Positions 16,094 through 23,796 are shown, counted from the first letter of the stretch. The stretch is 32,510 nucleotides of DNA from Clostridiales bacterium (GCA_021204025.1 JAJQAC010000010.1:1-32510); one strand, 5' to 3'. Made by a program: numbers and translations. The notes: a model not told the origin generated them from the sequence alone.

Positions 16094-17296
16094 ATGGAAG
16101 TATTATATCTGGGAATTGTGTTTTTGATCATTATCGCTGTTCTGGCATTGCGGCATCCGCTGCATCATGCGATTCTGGCCGGACTGGTGGTGATTGTGGT
16201 ATTATACCGGATCCCGCTGGGCGACGCGGCTGTCTGCACTTCGCGGGTCATTACCGTGTGGTCGTCATTTTCGGTGCTGGTGACATTTTATCTGATTACT
16301 TTTTTACAGAGGATTCTGGAAGCGCGTCAGCAGATCCGGCTGGCGCAGCAGGATCTGAACGGAATCTTTCATAACCGGCGTGTGAACGTAGCCGGTGCGT
16401 CGCTGTTTATCGGATTGCTGCCGTCCGCGGCGGCAATGATTCTCTGCGGTGATATTGTCAAGAGTGCGACGGACGGTTATCTGGAACCGAAGGAGCAGGC
16501 GTTTGTCACGACATGGTTTCGACACATTCCGGAGAGTGCGCTTCCTACTTACACGGCGGTGTTGCTGATGCTGAGCCTGTCCGGTGTGGAGCTGTCAAGT
16601 TTCCTGCCGGGGATGATTGTGCCGGTACTGACGCTGGCATTGCTGGGGTATGTGACTTATCTGCGAAGGATACCGAAAGATCCGGGGACACCGGTCAGTC
16701 AGTCGAGAGGCATGGATGTGATCCATCTGTTTCAGCATCTGTGGTCGCTGCTGCTGATCCTGGTTTTGATCCTGGGGTTGGGGTTCGATGTGGTATCTGC
16801 AGTGTTTATCGTTATTATTGCTTCCATTGTGATTTACCGGATAACCTTTGCAGAACTCAGAGAAATGATTGTGTCTGCTTTTGAAAAGAAGATGCTTGGC
16901 AATACTTTCCTGGTACTGGTATTAAAGGAATTTATTTCCTATACCGGTGTTCTGGAGCAGCTGCCGGAGCTGATGTCTGGTTTGCCGCTCCCTCCGTACC
17001 TGGTATTTGCGGTGCTGATGTTTGCGGCTACGGTGATCAGTGGTTCTACAGGAGCGATCGCGATGGGGACACCGTTAGCGTTTGCGGCGATACCGGGAGG
17101 CATGCCGCTGATGGTGTATCTGATGTGCATTACCCATGCGGCCAGTCAGATTTCACCGACTCATGTCTGTCTGGTAGTGGCGTCGGATTATTATCATATC
17201 TCGCTGGGAGAGCTGGTGAGGAAGACGATACCGTTTTCACTGGTGTTTTGCGTGCTGATGACGGTGTATTATCAGATTTTGCTTATGCTTGTTTAA
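16094..17296 (+). CDS. DUF401-family integral membrane permease
   Basis: 400 residues with about ten hydrophobic segments spread over the whole length, starting with an N-terminal segment at 3-20. The LFIGLLPSAAAMILCGDIV, PESALPTYTAVLL and AATVISGSTGAIAMGTPLAFAA stretches match the DUF401 family, a member of the ion-transporter-like superfamily of anion permeases. It probably imports an organic or inorganic anion; the substrate is unknown. It shares promoter design with the redox operon just downstream, which suggests it brings in the substrate of the molybdoenzyme. The start is set by GGGGAG about nine bases upstream. Confidence 0.85.
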   Translation: MEVLYLGIVFLIIIAVLALRHPLHHAILAGLVVIVVLYRIPLGDAAVCTSRVITVWSSFSVLVTFYLITFLQRILEARQQIRLAQQDLNGIFHNRRVNVAGASLFIGLLPSAAAMILCGDIVKSATDGYLEPKEQAFVTTWFRHIPESALPTYTAVLLMLSLSGVELSSFLPGMIVPVLTLALLGYVTYLRRIPKDPGTPVSQSRGMDVIHLFQHLWSLLLILVLILGLGFDVVSAVFIVIIASIVIYRITFAELREMIVSAFEKKMLGNTFLVLVLKEFISYTGVLEQLPELMSGLPLPPYLVFAVLMFAATVISGSTGAIAMGTPLAFAAIPGGMPLMVYLMCITHAASQISPTHVCLVVASDYYHISLGELVRKTIPFSLVFCVLMTVYYQILLMLV

Positions 17297-17358
17297 AATA
17301 TAGCAATGATAATGAAAATATGGAAAACTACAAAAATTTATATTCAGAAGATATGGAT

Positions 17359-17376
17359 ACTAATAAATTTATTAGT
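17359..17376. promoter_or_regulatory. Operator upstream of the ferredoxin operon
   Basis: ACTAATAAATTTATTAGT is a perfect 18-bp palindrome, the same sequence as 15984-16001 but for one base. It is centred 31.5 bp before the -35 box. Confidence 0.75.
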
Positions 17377-17398
17377 TACTCGTAATTCTGCTGGTATC

Positions 17399-17427
17399 TT
17401 GAAGACAGGGACTATTTGCTATAAAAT
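17399..17427 (+). promoter_or_regulatory. Promoter of the ferredoxin/FAD/molybdoenzyme operon
   Basis: TTGAAG (17399-17404), a 17-bp spacer and TAAAAT (17422-17427), overlapped by TATCTTG (17395-17401). The leader to the first ATG is about 145 nt. Confidence 0.75.
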
Positions 17428-17578
17428 GTTAATTAGCAGAACAAAAAGATCGTATCCGGTCATGTAGAGGGTATGTGGTTTGACCAGGTGGTCTTTTGTG
17501 GGCAGGGGTGCGAAGGGAAACCTCTGTTTTATCACTAAGACTATGATGACCGGCAAACAAACTAAGGGGAGGGATATC

Positions 17579-18139
17579 ATGAGCCGTTGGGGGTTCCTTT
17601 TCGACCAGACCAGATGCGTGGGCTGCAATGCCTGTCAGATGGCCTGTAAGGACAAAAATAACCTGGAGCTTGGGCAGTTTTTCCGTCGGGTAGCGACATA
17701 TGAGACCGTGAAGGATGGGAAAACATTCTGCGTGAATTATTCGGGTGCCTGCAATCACTGTAAGGACGCGGCCTGCGTGAAGGGATGTCCGACAGGTGCG
17801 ATGCATTATCGGGAGGACGGAACAGTCGCTCACGATGATGAGAAGTGCATCGGCTGTGCGACCTGCGTGTGGGTATGCCCGTATGGAGCCCCGTCTCTGA
17901 GCCATAAGAGGGGGATCGCACTCAAGTGTACCTCCTGTGTGGACCTTCGCAGGGAAGGGAAAAATCCTGCCTGTGTTGACGCCTGCATTATGCACTGCCT
18001 GGAATTTGTGGATCTGGATGAACTGGATGCGAAATCAGAAGAAAAGATGGTTCGGGACCTGCCATTTTTGCCGGATTCTTCCCTTACTGATCCTTCCCTG
18101 AGAATCATTCCGAAAGTTTGGAAGCGAGGTGAGCGATGA
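17579..18139 (+). CDS. Four-cluster ferredoxin-type electron-transfer subunit (DmsB-like)
   Basis: A 186-residue polyferredoxin that passes electrons to the molybdenum subunit. Sixteen Cys are arranged as in DmsB/NrfC: C13-16-19-23, C58-61-66-70, C90-93-96-100 and C117-120-132-136. That predicts four [4Fe-4S] clusters. There is no Tat signal or membrane segment. ATG 17579 with AGGGGAGGG upstream is chosen; the frame extends upstream to 17480, but that part is leader sequence. Its stop overlaps the start of the FAD gene. In DmsABC-type systems this subunit meets a membrane anchor; none is present here. Confidence 0.93.
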   Translation: MSRWGFLFDQTRCVGCNACQMACKDKNNLELGQFFRRVATYETVKDGKTFCVNYSGACNHCKDAACVKGCPTGAMHYREDGTVAHDDEKCIGCATCVWVCPYGAPSLSHKRGIALKCTSCVDLRREGKNPACVDACIMHCLEFVDLDELDAKSEEKMVRDLPFLPDSSLTDPSLRIIPKVWKRGER

Positions 18140-19350
18140 TGTCAGAGATTGTAATCCTGGGAAATGGAATCGCCGGTTATGCGGCGGCACGGGAAATCCG
18201 TAAATATGATACAAAATCGCCGATCACCTTTATTTCAGAGGAAAGGAGCACCACCTATCTGCGACCGCTTTTAAGTAAGACGTACTTCAAATCTTTTCAG
18301 AAAGAGAAGATTCGTCTGGAGACGGACGAGTGGTACCGGGAACAGGGAATGCGTCAGATCCTCGGTACGAGGATTATCGGAATCCGGACAAAGGAAAAAT
18401 GCGTGGAACTGGATCATGGTACTGTGATACCCTACGATATCTGTATCTATGCTCTGGGATCGAGCTGCTTTGTGCCGCCGTTTGGAGGAAAGGACAAAAA
18501 GGGCGTGATGGTCGTTCATTCTTTCCGGGACTTTGATCAGATTCGCAGGAGGCTTTACACCGCATCCAATGCGGTTGTGATCGGCGGCGGTGTGATCGGG
18601 TTGGAGATGGCCTGGGAGTTAAAGCAGATGAACTGCGGGCTGACAATCCTGGAGGCCGGACCGAGGCTGATGGGCAGACTTCTGGATGAGCAGTCTGCGG
18701 GAGTCTTAAGTGACGCGATCCGCAGTCAGGGGATCACAGTGGAAGCAGGAGTTAATATTAAGGAAATCACGGGGGATGAGGCAGCGACAGGCGTGGCCTG
18801 TGCGGATGGCTCTTGGTATCCGGCAGACGTGGTAATCGTCTCCTGTGGCGTCCGTGCCAATAGTCAGATTGCCAGAGAGGCTGGCCTGACCTGTGATCGC
18901 GGCGTAATAGTCGATGAAACGATGCGGACAAGCGATCCGTGCATCTATGCTGCGGGAGACTGTATGCAGGCAGCGTCACCAAACCCCTCCCTGTGGTCTT
19001 ATTCGAAGGTATCCGGGGAGACGGCAGGATATAATATCTGTCATCCGGACACGCCGCGGCCATTTATCGCGCCGCCGTCGCCGGTTATCATTTCCGGGTT
19101 TGGGACGAATCTTTTTTCGATTGGAGATGTGTCAATCGGGGAAGGTGTGACAATCGTGGATGGAGACGATTGCACGGAAAAGAGTCCCGAGCCGGTTCAG
19201 ATGGCAGGGAGAAGATTCCGGGTCAATGAGGCCAGAGGCGGCGATACGCATTATTCGCGGCGCATTTATCGGGATGGGAAGCTGAAAGGTGCGGTTCTGC
19301 TCGGTGATCTGTCAGACATGGCGGCGATCAAGGCGGAGCTGGGATTCTAA
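18136..19350 (+). CDS. FAD-dependent NAD(P)H-type oxidoreductase (rubredoxin/ferredoxin reductase-like)
   Basis: A 404-residue flavoprotein of the pyridine nucleotide-disulfide oxidoreductase superfamily without redox Cys pair. FAD-binding GNGIAG is near the N-terminus, the NAD(P) Rossmann motif GGGVIGLE near 155, and the FAD-contacting IYAAGDC near 275. It probably takes electrons from NAD(P)H and hands them to the polyferredoxin. The start overlaps the previous stop (ATGA), indicating coupling; a second ATG three bases on is equally possible. The molybdoenzyme gene follows after 10 bp. Confidence 0.9.
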   Translation: MMSEIVILGNGIAGYAAAREIRKYDTKSPITFISEERSTTYLRPLLSKTYFKSFQKEKIRLETDEWYREQGMRQILGTRIIGIRTKEKCVELDHGTVIPYDICIYALGSSCFVPPFGGKDKKGVMVVHSFRDFDQIRRRLYTASNAVVIGGGVIGLEMAWELKQMNCGLTILEAGPRLMGRLLDEQSAGVLSDAIRSQGITVEAGVNIKEITGDEAATGVACADGSWYPADVVIVSCGVRANSQIAREAGLTCDRGVIVDETMRTSDPCIYAAGDCMQAASPNPSLWSYSKVSGETAGYNICHPDTPRPFIAPPSPVIISGFGTNLFSIGDVSIGEGVTIVDGDDCTEKSPEPVQMAGRRFRVNEARGGDTHYSRRIYRDGKLKGAVLLGDLSDMAAIKAELGF

Positions 19351-19360
19351 GGAGGGTCAG

Positions 19361-22306
19361 ATGGACAGACGGGAATACGGGATTTATACAGATTTACTCT
19401 CATGCGCGTCGTTCTTTTGGCGTCGTGATTATGGCGTGTCGATCATCCGGAGGATGGATGACTGGAAGGAACACACAGAACGCGAGTGGGAACTGGAATA
19501 CGACGCGCTGTACCGTGGAACAAACGCGGATTATCATATGCCGCTCTGGGCGTCCGTCTTTCTGGGAGATAAGGCGCTCCTGAACCAGACGACGCTGGAA
19601 GTGATCCAGACCTATCATAAATGGGGATACGAACCTGTGCGTATGGAGGGCAATCCTCCGGATTATATCGGCGAGCAGTTCCGGTTTCTCGCCTATCTGA
19701 CGGCGGCGGGTATTTATGCAGAGGAACACGGTGACTCCCCGGCAGTTGAGGAGATAAGGGAAGAGAGAGAGGAGTTCATCCTTTATTATACCTGCGGCGA
19801 GATCCGGATGATGAAGGATGCCGCGGGTAAAAACGGGACTTATCAGGGTTACGTCGATCTGCTGGAAAAGTACCTGGCATTTCTGGCGGATGAAGACCAC
19901 GGACATGGTAATTTCCCATTGGCGGGAAAGAATCATGAATGTAGTGATTCTGCGTTGGCGGAAGAGAATCATGGAGATGACACTTTCTTATTGCCGGAGG
20001 GCTTTCAGGATGAGGAACTGGAACAGGTCATGCTGCATGGCAGACATCCGGAGATCCCCAATGAGAAAGCGCATGTTATCCCAACCGGCGGCATCAATAA
20101 CTGCGGCGGCATCTGCGTGATCCGTCCGACTGTGCAGGAGGGTTGTATGCTGTCGATTGAATCAGACTGTACCAGCAACCATCCTCAGATCCGTGCCTGT
20201 GTGCGGGGGCGCGGATACCGCAAGACGTTTTTAAATCCGGATCGCCTGCGCTATCCGATGAAGCGGATCGGCGAGCGGGGCAGCGGGAAGTTCGAGCGCA
20301 TCAGCTGGGACAAAGCGGTTTCTATTATCTATGAGAACTGGGTGCGGATCCGTGATACCTATGGGCCGGGATCGCGTTATCTGATCTATGGCACGGGGGT
20401 GACCGGCATCATGCGTCCGGGCAACCTGATCAAGCGGCTGCTGGCAATGGATGGCGGGTATCTGGATTATTTTAATTCCTACAGTTCCGCGCAGGTTAAC
20501 TATATCATGAACTATGTGTATGGATCGACACACGGTTCAAACAGCGCGATGGATCTGGTCAATACAAAGCTGCTGATCCTCTGGGGACACAATCCTTCTG
20601 AGACCATTTTCGGGCCGGAGCGCAATTATTATCTGTCAGAATTAAAAAAGAAAAATATTCGTGTCATAGCGATTGATCCCAGATTAAATAATACGGCGGC
20701 GGCCTATGCGGATCAGTGGATCGCCCTGCGTCCGGCGACGGACAGCGCGCTGGCGGATGCCATGGCCTATGTGATCTGGTCGGAGGGGCTGCAGGATCAG
20801 CATTTCATGGACACCTACTGCATCGGTTTTGATGAGGATCATATGCCGGAAGGCGTGCCGTGGGGTGAGAGCTATCACACCTATCTGTTTGGTTTAAAAG
20901 ATGGGGTGCCGAAGACTCCGGAGTGGGCGGAACCGATCACCGGAGTCAGCGCGGATGTGATCCGGGGTCTTGCCAGAGAACTGGCGGCGGCAAAGCCTGC
21001 CTGTATTCAGGCGGGGCTGGGACTCCAGCGCCATGGAAACGGGGAACAGAGCGCAAAAAGTGTGATGATGCTGAGCTGCCTGACAGGTAATGTCGGTATC
21101 TCGGGCGGCAGTCCGGGCGGCAATGCCAGTAACCTGGAAGAACATCATACGCCGTCTCTTTTTACGAATACGGTTGCCAATCCTTATCCGGGAAAGATAC
21201 CGGTTTTCCTGTGGACGCGGGCGATCGAGCATGGTACCGAGATGACGCCGAGGGGAGACCGCCTGAAGGGTGTCGATCATCTGGACAGCAATATTAAGAT
21301 GCTCTTTAATATCGCGAGCAATACACTGATCAACCAGCATGCGGATATTAATGACACGATCCGCATCTTAAAGGACGATACGAAGTGTGAGTTCATCCTG
21401 TGTTCGGATATCTTTATGACAGCGAGCGCGCGGTATGCGGATATTGTCCTGCCGGCCACGTCGGTCTTTGAAGGAAATAATATCGTGGCTTCCTGGGCGG
21501 GCGGCAATTATTTCCTGAGAAATAATAAAGTCGTGGAGCCGTTATTTGAGAGCCGCTTTGAATGGGAATGGATCAAGGAAATCGCGGGACGTCTGGGGAT
21601 CCGCGAGGAATTTACCAATCATATGGAGGATGCCGAGGACTGGCTGCGGGCGAATTACGAGATCCTGCGTGAGAAAGAGCCGGGACTTCCGGAATATGAG
21701 GAGTTTTGCCGGCTCGGCGGCTGGCAGTTCGAGGATCCGATTAACGGAATCCCGTTTTATAATGAGATCCATGATCCGGAGCATTACCGTTTTAACACGC
21801 CTTCCGGCAAGATTGAGATCTTTTCGAAAGAATTATATGATTTTGGGCAACTGGAAGATATCCCGGCGATCCCGAAGTATGTTCCGGCGCCGAGAGGATA
21901 TGAGGACTCGCGTCGGGAACAGTATCCGTTGCAGTTAATCGGCTGGCATACCCGCAGGCGGTGCCATTCCATTCATGATAACAATGAGTGGCAGGATGAG
22001 GTGGAGATGCCGTCCGTATGGATGCATCCGTCAGATGCGGCCAGACGCGGCATCCGCAATGGAGACCTGGTCGAGGTCTATAATGAGCTGGGCAGGGTAC
22101 GGCTCCCGGCGACGCTGACCAACCGTATCCGGGAGGGCGTCGCGGCGATGTCCCAGGGAGCCTGGTATACGCCGGATCGGGATGGGACGGATATCCGCGG
22201 CTCGATCAACGTGCTGACGTCGGCGGCAGAACCGTCGCCGCTTGCCAAGGGCAATCCGCAGCATACCAACCTGGTTGAGATCTGTGCGGCGTCAGTGCCG
22301 GCGTAA
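19361..22306 (+). CDS. Molybdopterin oxidoreductase with an N-terminal TorD/DmsD-like chaperone domain
   Basis: 981 residues in two parts. Residues 1 to about 215 resemble the all-helical TorD/DmsD chaperones, notably PLWASVFLGDKALL and PPDYIGEQFRFLAYLTAAG (99-117), ending in a His/Asp/Glu-rich linker. From about 235 runs a DMSO reductase-family catalytic subunit: Fe-S motif region C248-C252-C280, RGRGYRKTFLNPDRLRYPMKR, YSSAQ, a HGSNSAMD segment that may hold the Mo ligand Ser, and a C-terminal molybdopterin-dinucleotide domain (about 865-975). The first of the four usual Fe-S cysteines is Gly (G244). There is no Tat signal, so the enzyme should stay in the cytosol. Start set by GGAGGG. The substrate is unknown. 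Confidence 0.9.
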   Translation: MDRREYGIYTDLLSCASFFWRRDYGVSIIRRMDDWKEHTEREWELEYDALYRGTNADYHMPLWASVFLGDKALLNQTTLEVIQTYHKWGYEPVRMEGNPPDYIGEQFRFLAYLTAAGIYAEEHGDSPAVEEIREEREEFILYYTCGEIRMMKDAAGKNGTYQGYVDLLEKYLAFLADEDHGHGNFPLAGKNHECSDSALAEENHGDDTFLLPEGFQDEELEQVMLHGRHPEIPNEKAHVIPTGGINNCGGICVIRPTVQEGCMLSIESDCTSNHPQIRACVRGRGYRKTFLNPDRLRYPMKRIGERGSGKFERISWDKAVSIIYENWVRIRDTYGPGSRYLIYGTGVTGIMRPGNLIKRLLAMDGGYLDYFNSYSSAQVNYIMNYVYGSTHGSNSAMDLVNTKLLILWGHNPSETIFGPERNYYLSELKKKNIRVIAIDPRLNNTAAAYADQWIALRPATDSALADAMAYVIWSEGLQDQHFMDTYCIGFDEDHMPEGVPWGESYHTYLFGLKDGVPKTPEWAEPITGVSADVIRGLARELAAAKPACIQAGLGLQRHGNGEQSAKSVMMLSCLTGNVGISGGSPGGNASNLEEHHTPSLFTNTVANPYPGKIPVFLWTRAIEHGTEMTPRGDRLKGVDHLDSNIKMLFNIASNTLINQHADINDTIRILKDDTKCEFILCSDIFMTASARYADIVLPATSVFEGNNIVASWAGGNYFLRNNKVVEPLFESRFEWEWIKEIAGRLGIREEFTNHMEDAEDWLRANYEILREKEPGLPEYEEFCRLGGWQFEDPINGIPFYNEIHDPEHYRFNTPSGKIEIFSKELYDFGQLEDIPAIPKYVPAPRGYEDSRREQYPLQLIGWHTRRRCHSIHDNNEWQDEVEMPSVWMHPSDAARRGIRNGDLVEVYNELGRVRLPATLTNRIREGVAAMSQGAWYTPDRDGTDIRGSINVLTSAAEPSPLAKGNPQHTNLVEICAASVPA

Positions 22307-22360
22307 CATCAATCAAAAAAGACATTCAGAAGTAACTTTTGCATAGTATATTCCTCTTAT

Positions 22361-22415
22361 GAATTCGACGGAGTGAAACCGTGTCTTGTGAGACAGGATT
22401 CGCTCCGTCGAATTC
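22361..22415. repeat. Long hairpin after the molybdoenzyme gene
   Basis: GAATTCGACGGAGTGAA (22361-22377) pairs with TTCGCTCCGTCGAATTC (22399-22415) with one G-U. Inside, TGTCT pairs with AGACA around TGTG. No T run follows in either direction, so it is not a standard terminator, although it may still limit read-through. A second small hairpin (CCTGCCA/TGGCAG) lies at 22443-22456. Confidence 0.8.
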
Positions 22416-22530
22416 GTGTTAGCCATAGCATACGGAAGGACCTGCCAGTGGCAGATCCTGCAGTTGAAAGGATTTTATAGGGAACGACTGAAGCCGTATC
22501 CTATAACGAAATGAATCGTTCAATGAACGT

Positions 22531-22686
22531 TTATGCGGGGCTGAACTGGTCTTTGCCGACCATGCAGAGCGGACATACCCAATCGTCAGGGAGATCTTCC
22601 CATTTGGTTCCGGGCGCGATTCCGTTGTCCGGATCACCGAGAGCTTCATCATATTCATAGCCGCAGACATCGCAGATATATTTCAT
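22531..22686 (-). CDS. Rubredoxin
   Basis: A 51-residue one-iron electron carrier. The iron is held by C5-x2-C8 and C38-x2-C41, with the conserved [20 protein letters not shown] in between. Length is normal. The frame is open further upstream, but GGAAAGGAGG and the family N-terminus ([13 protein letters not shown]) fix ATG 22686. It has its own promoter with an embedded operator. Rubredoxin typically donates electrons to superoxide reductase, which is encoded 2 kb away. Confidence 0.97.
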   Translation of the reverse strand: MKYICDVCGYEYDEALGDPDNGIAPGTKWEDLPDDWVCPLCMVGKDQFSPA

Positions 22687-22722
22687 GTGTATCACAGCCT
22701 CCTTTCCGTTGATGTTAGAGGT

Positions 22723-22751
22723 ATCATAGCATAGTTTATGGCATATGTCAA
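22723..22751 (-). promoter_or_regulatory. Rubredoxin promoter
   Basis: Minus strand: TTGACA (22751-22746), a 17-bp spacer and TATGAT (22728-22723), giving a leader of about 30 nt. The -35 box is the inner end of the left operator arm. Confidence 0.85.
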
Positions 22752-22776
22752 CAAAGCTATTGGCATATGCCATAAA
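22735..22776. promoter_or_regulatory. Paired GGCATATGCC operator between rubredoxin and FMN-binding genes
   Basis: TTTATGGCATATGTCAA and TTGGCATATGCCATAAA form an inverted repeat with one mismatch and an 8-bp spacer. Each arm is itself a near-palindrome centred on CATATG; the centres are 22 bp apart, two helical turns. It overlaps the rubredoxin -35 box, so a bound protein should repress. Confidence 0.85.
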
Positions 22777-22826
22777 TGGACGTAAGATTAACGCGAATGT
22801 GCATTTTGTATTTTTTCCTTGAGTTA

Positions 22827-22854
22827 TTGTTTTTTATTTATCCATAACTATAAT
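22827..22854 (+). promoter_or_regulatory. Possible promoter of the FMN-binding protein gene
   Basis: TTGTTT (22827-22832), a 16-bp spacer and TATAAT (22849-22854), close before a GAGGAGG. The short distance to the ribosome binding site leaves a very short leader, so the call is tentative. Confidence 0.45.
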
Positions 22855-22871
22855 TTGAGGAGGAAAGGTAC

Positions 22872-23555
22872 ATGGGAAAACAAATGGCACTGGTTCTTGC
22901 AGCAACCGTGGCCGTATCCGCGACCGTGTGCTCGAGTGGCAGCAGCTCTACTGCGACGACGACTGTGGCGCCGGCGGAGACAGCCGGGGCATCCGGCGCG
23001 TATGTCGCCGGTACTTACACAGGGGAAGATTCCGGCTTTGGCGGGACGGTATCCGTTACGATCACGACGGATGGGAGTAGCATCACAGACGTAGAGGCAG
23101 TCGGCAACGATGAGACGGAGACGATCGGTGGAGCGGCGTTGGCTGATCTGGCGCAGCAGATTCTGGACGCACAGAGCGCGGAGATCGACGGCGTGTCCGG
23201 GGCGACGATCACTTCCGGTGCTGTGAAGGAAGCGGCGCAGGCGGCAATTGAGGCCGCAAAGAGCGGAGAAGATACCGCAGCATCCGCGGAGGGCGGTGAG
23301 ATCACTTATACGGCGGGAACCTATACTGGTACCGGATCTGGTTACAATGGCGATGTGGTGCTGGATGTGACTTTTGGTGATGATGCGATTACGGATATTC
23401 AGGTGAATACATCTGGAGAGACGGCGCATGTGAGTGATATCGCGTATGACATTATGTTTGCAGATGCGATCGAGGCGAACGGTTCCGGTATTGACTCGGT
23501 GTCTGGCGCAACGTTTACGAGTCGGGCGATCAAGGAAGCTTTCCGGGTATTATGA
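22872..23555 (+). CDS. Exported protein with two FMN-binding (flavinylated) domains
   Basis: 227 residues. A short hydrophobic signal (about 4-19) ends at Cys20, but with Val at -1 the lipobox is poor, so lipidation is uncertain. A Ser/Thr-rich linker follows, then two FMN_bind modules ending in the ApbE flavinylation motif: DGVSGAT (106-112) and DSVSGAT (208-214), where the Thr would carry covalent FMN. Such proteins carry electrons outside the membrane. The last module stops abruptly at AFRVL, slightly short. GAGGAGGAAA precedes the ATG. No apbE or membrane flavoprotein partner is in the window. Confidence 0.88.
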   Translation: MGKQMALVLAATVAVSATVCSSGSSSTATTTVAPAETAGASGAYVAGTYTGEDSGFGGTVSVTITTDGSSITDVEAVGNDETETIGGAALADLAQQILDAQSAEIDGVSGATITSGAVKEAAQAAIEAAKSGEDTAASAEGGEITYTAGTYTGTGSGYNGDVVLDVTFGDDAITDIQVNTSGETAHVSDIAYDIMFADAIEANGSGIDSVSGATFTSRAIKEAFRVL

Positions 23556-23736
23556 ATTGGGCGAGGGCAGTTTTTACCCCATACTTGCCTTGCGGGTTGT
23601 TGTGTGCCGATGGCATGCACATTTCGTTTCAGTCGATTCTTAGCGTGTGCCATTGGCGCACAGAACCGTTTAGCAACGACCGAAGCGGAGCGCAGACCGG
23701 GGGTGTTAGCCGCAAAATTCTTTGCCAGGTTCCACA

Positions 23737-23789
23737 CACAATAAATGGCATATGCCAATGATTATTATTGACATATGCCATTTATTGTG
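23737..23789. promoter_or_regulatory. Paired GGCATATGCC operator before the DUF134-NifX gene
   Basis: CACAATAAATGGCATATGCC (continuing AAT) at 23737-23759 and its complement at 23767-23789 form a 23-bp inverted repeat with one mismatch and a 7-bp spacer. The CATATG centres are 23 bp apart. Same motif and same overlap with the -35 box as at 22735-22776. Confidence 0.88.
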
Positions 23790-23796
23790 CTATGAT
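23768..23796 (+). promoter_or_regulatory. Promoter of the DUF134-NifX gene
   Basis: TTGACA (23768-23773), a 17-bp spacer and TATGAT (23791-23796). From the -35 through the -10 it closely matches the rubredoxin promoter (TTGACATATGCCAT near the start and GCTATGATA at the end). Confidence 0.85.

Noticed and set aside
23399-23758. Minus-strand open frame of 119 residues overlapping the FMN-binding gene
   Set aside because: It is antisense to a gene with clear FMN-binding motifs and then crosses a dyad-rich gap; no ribosome binding site or family match.
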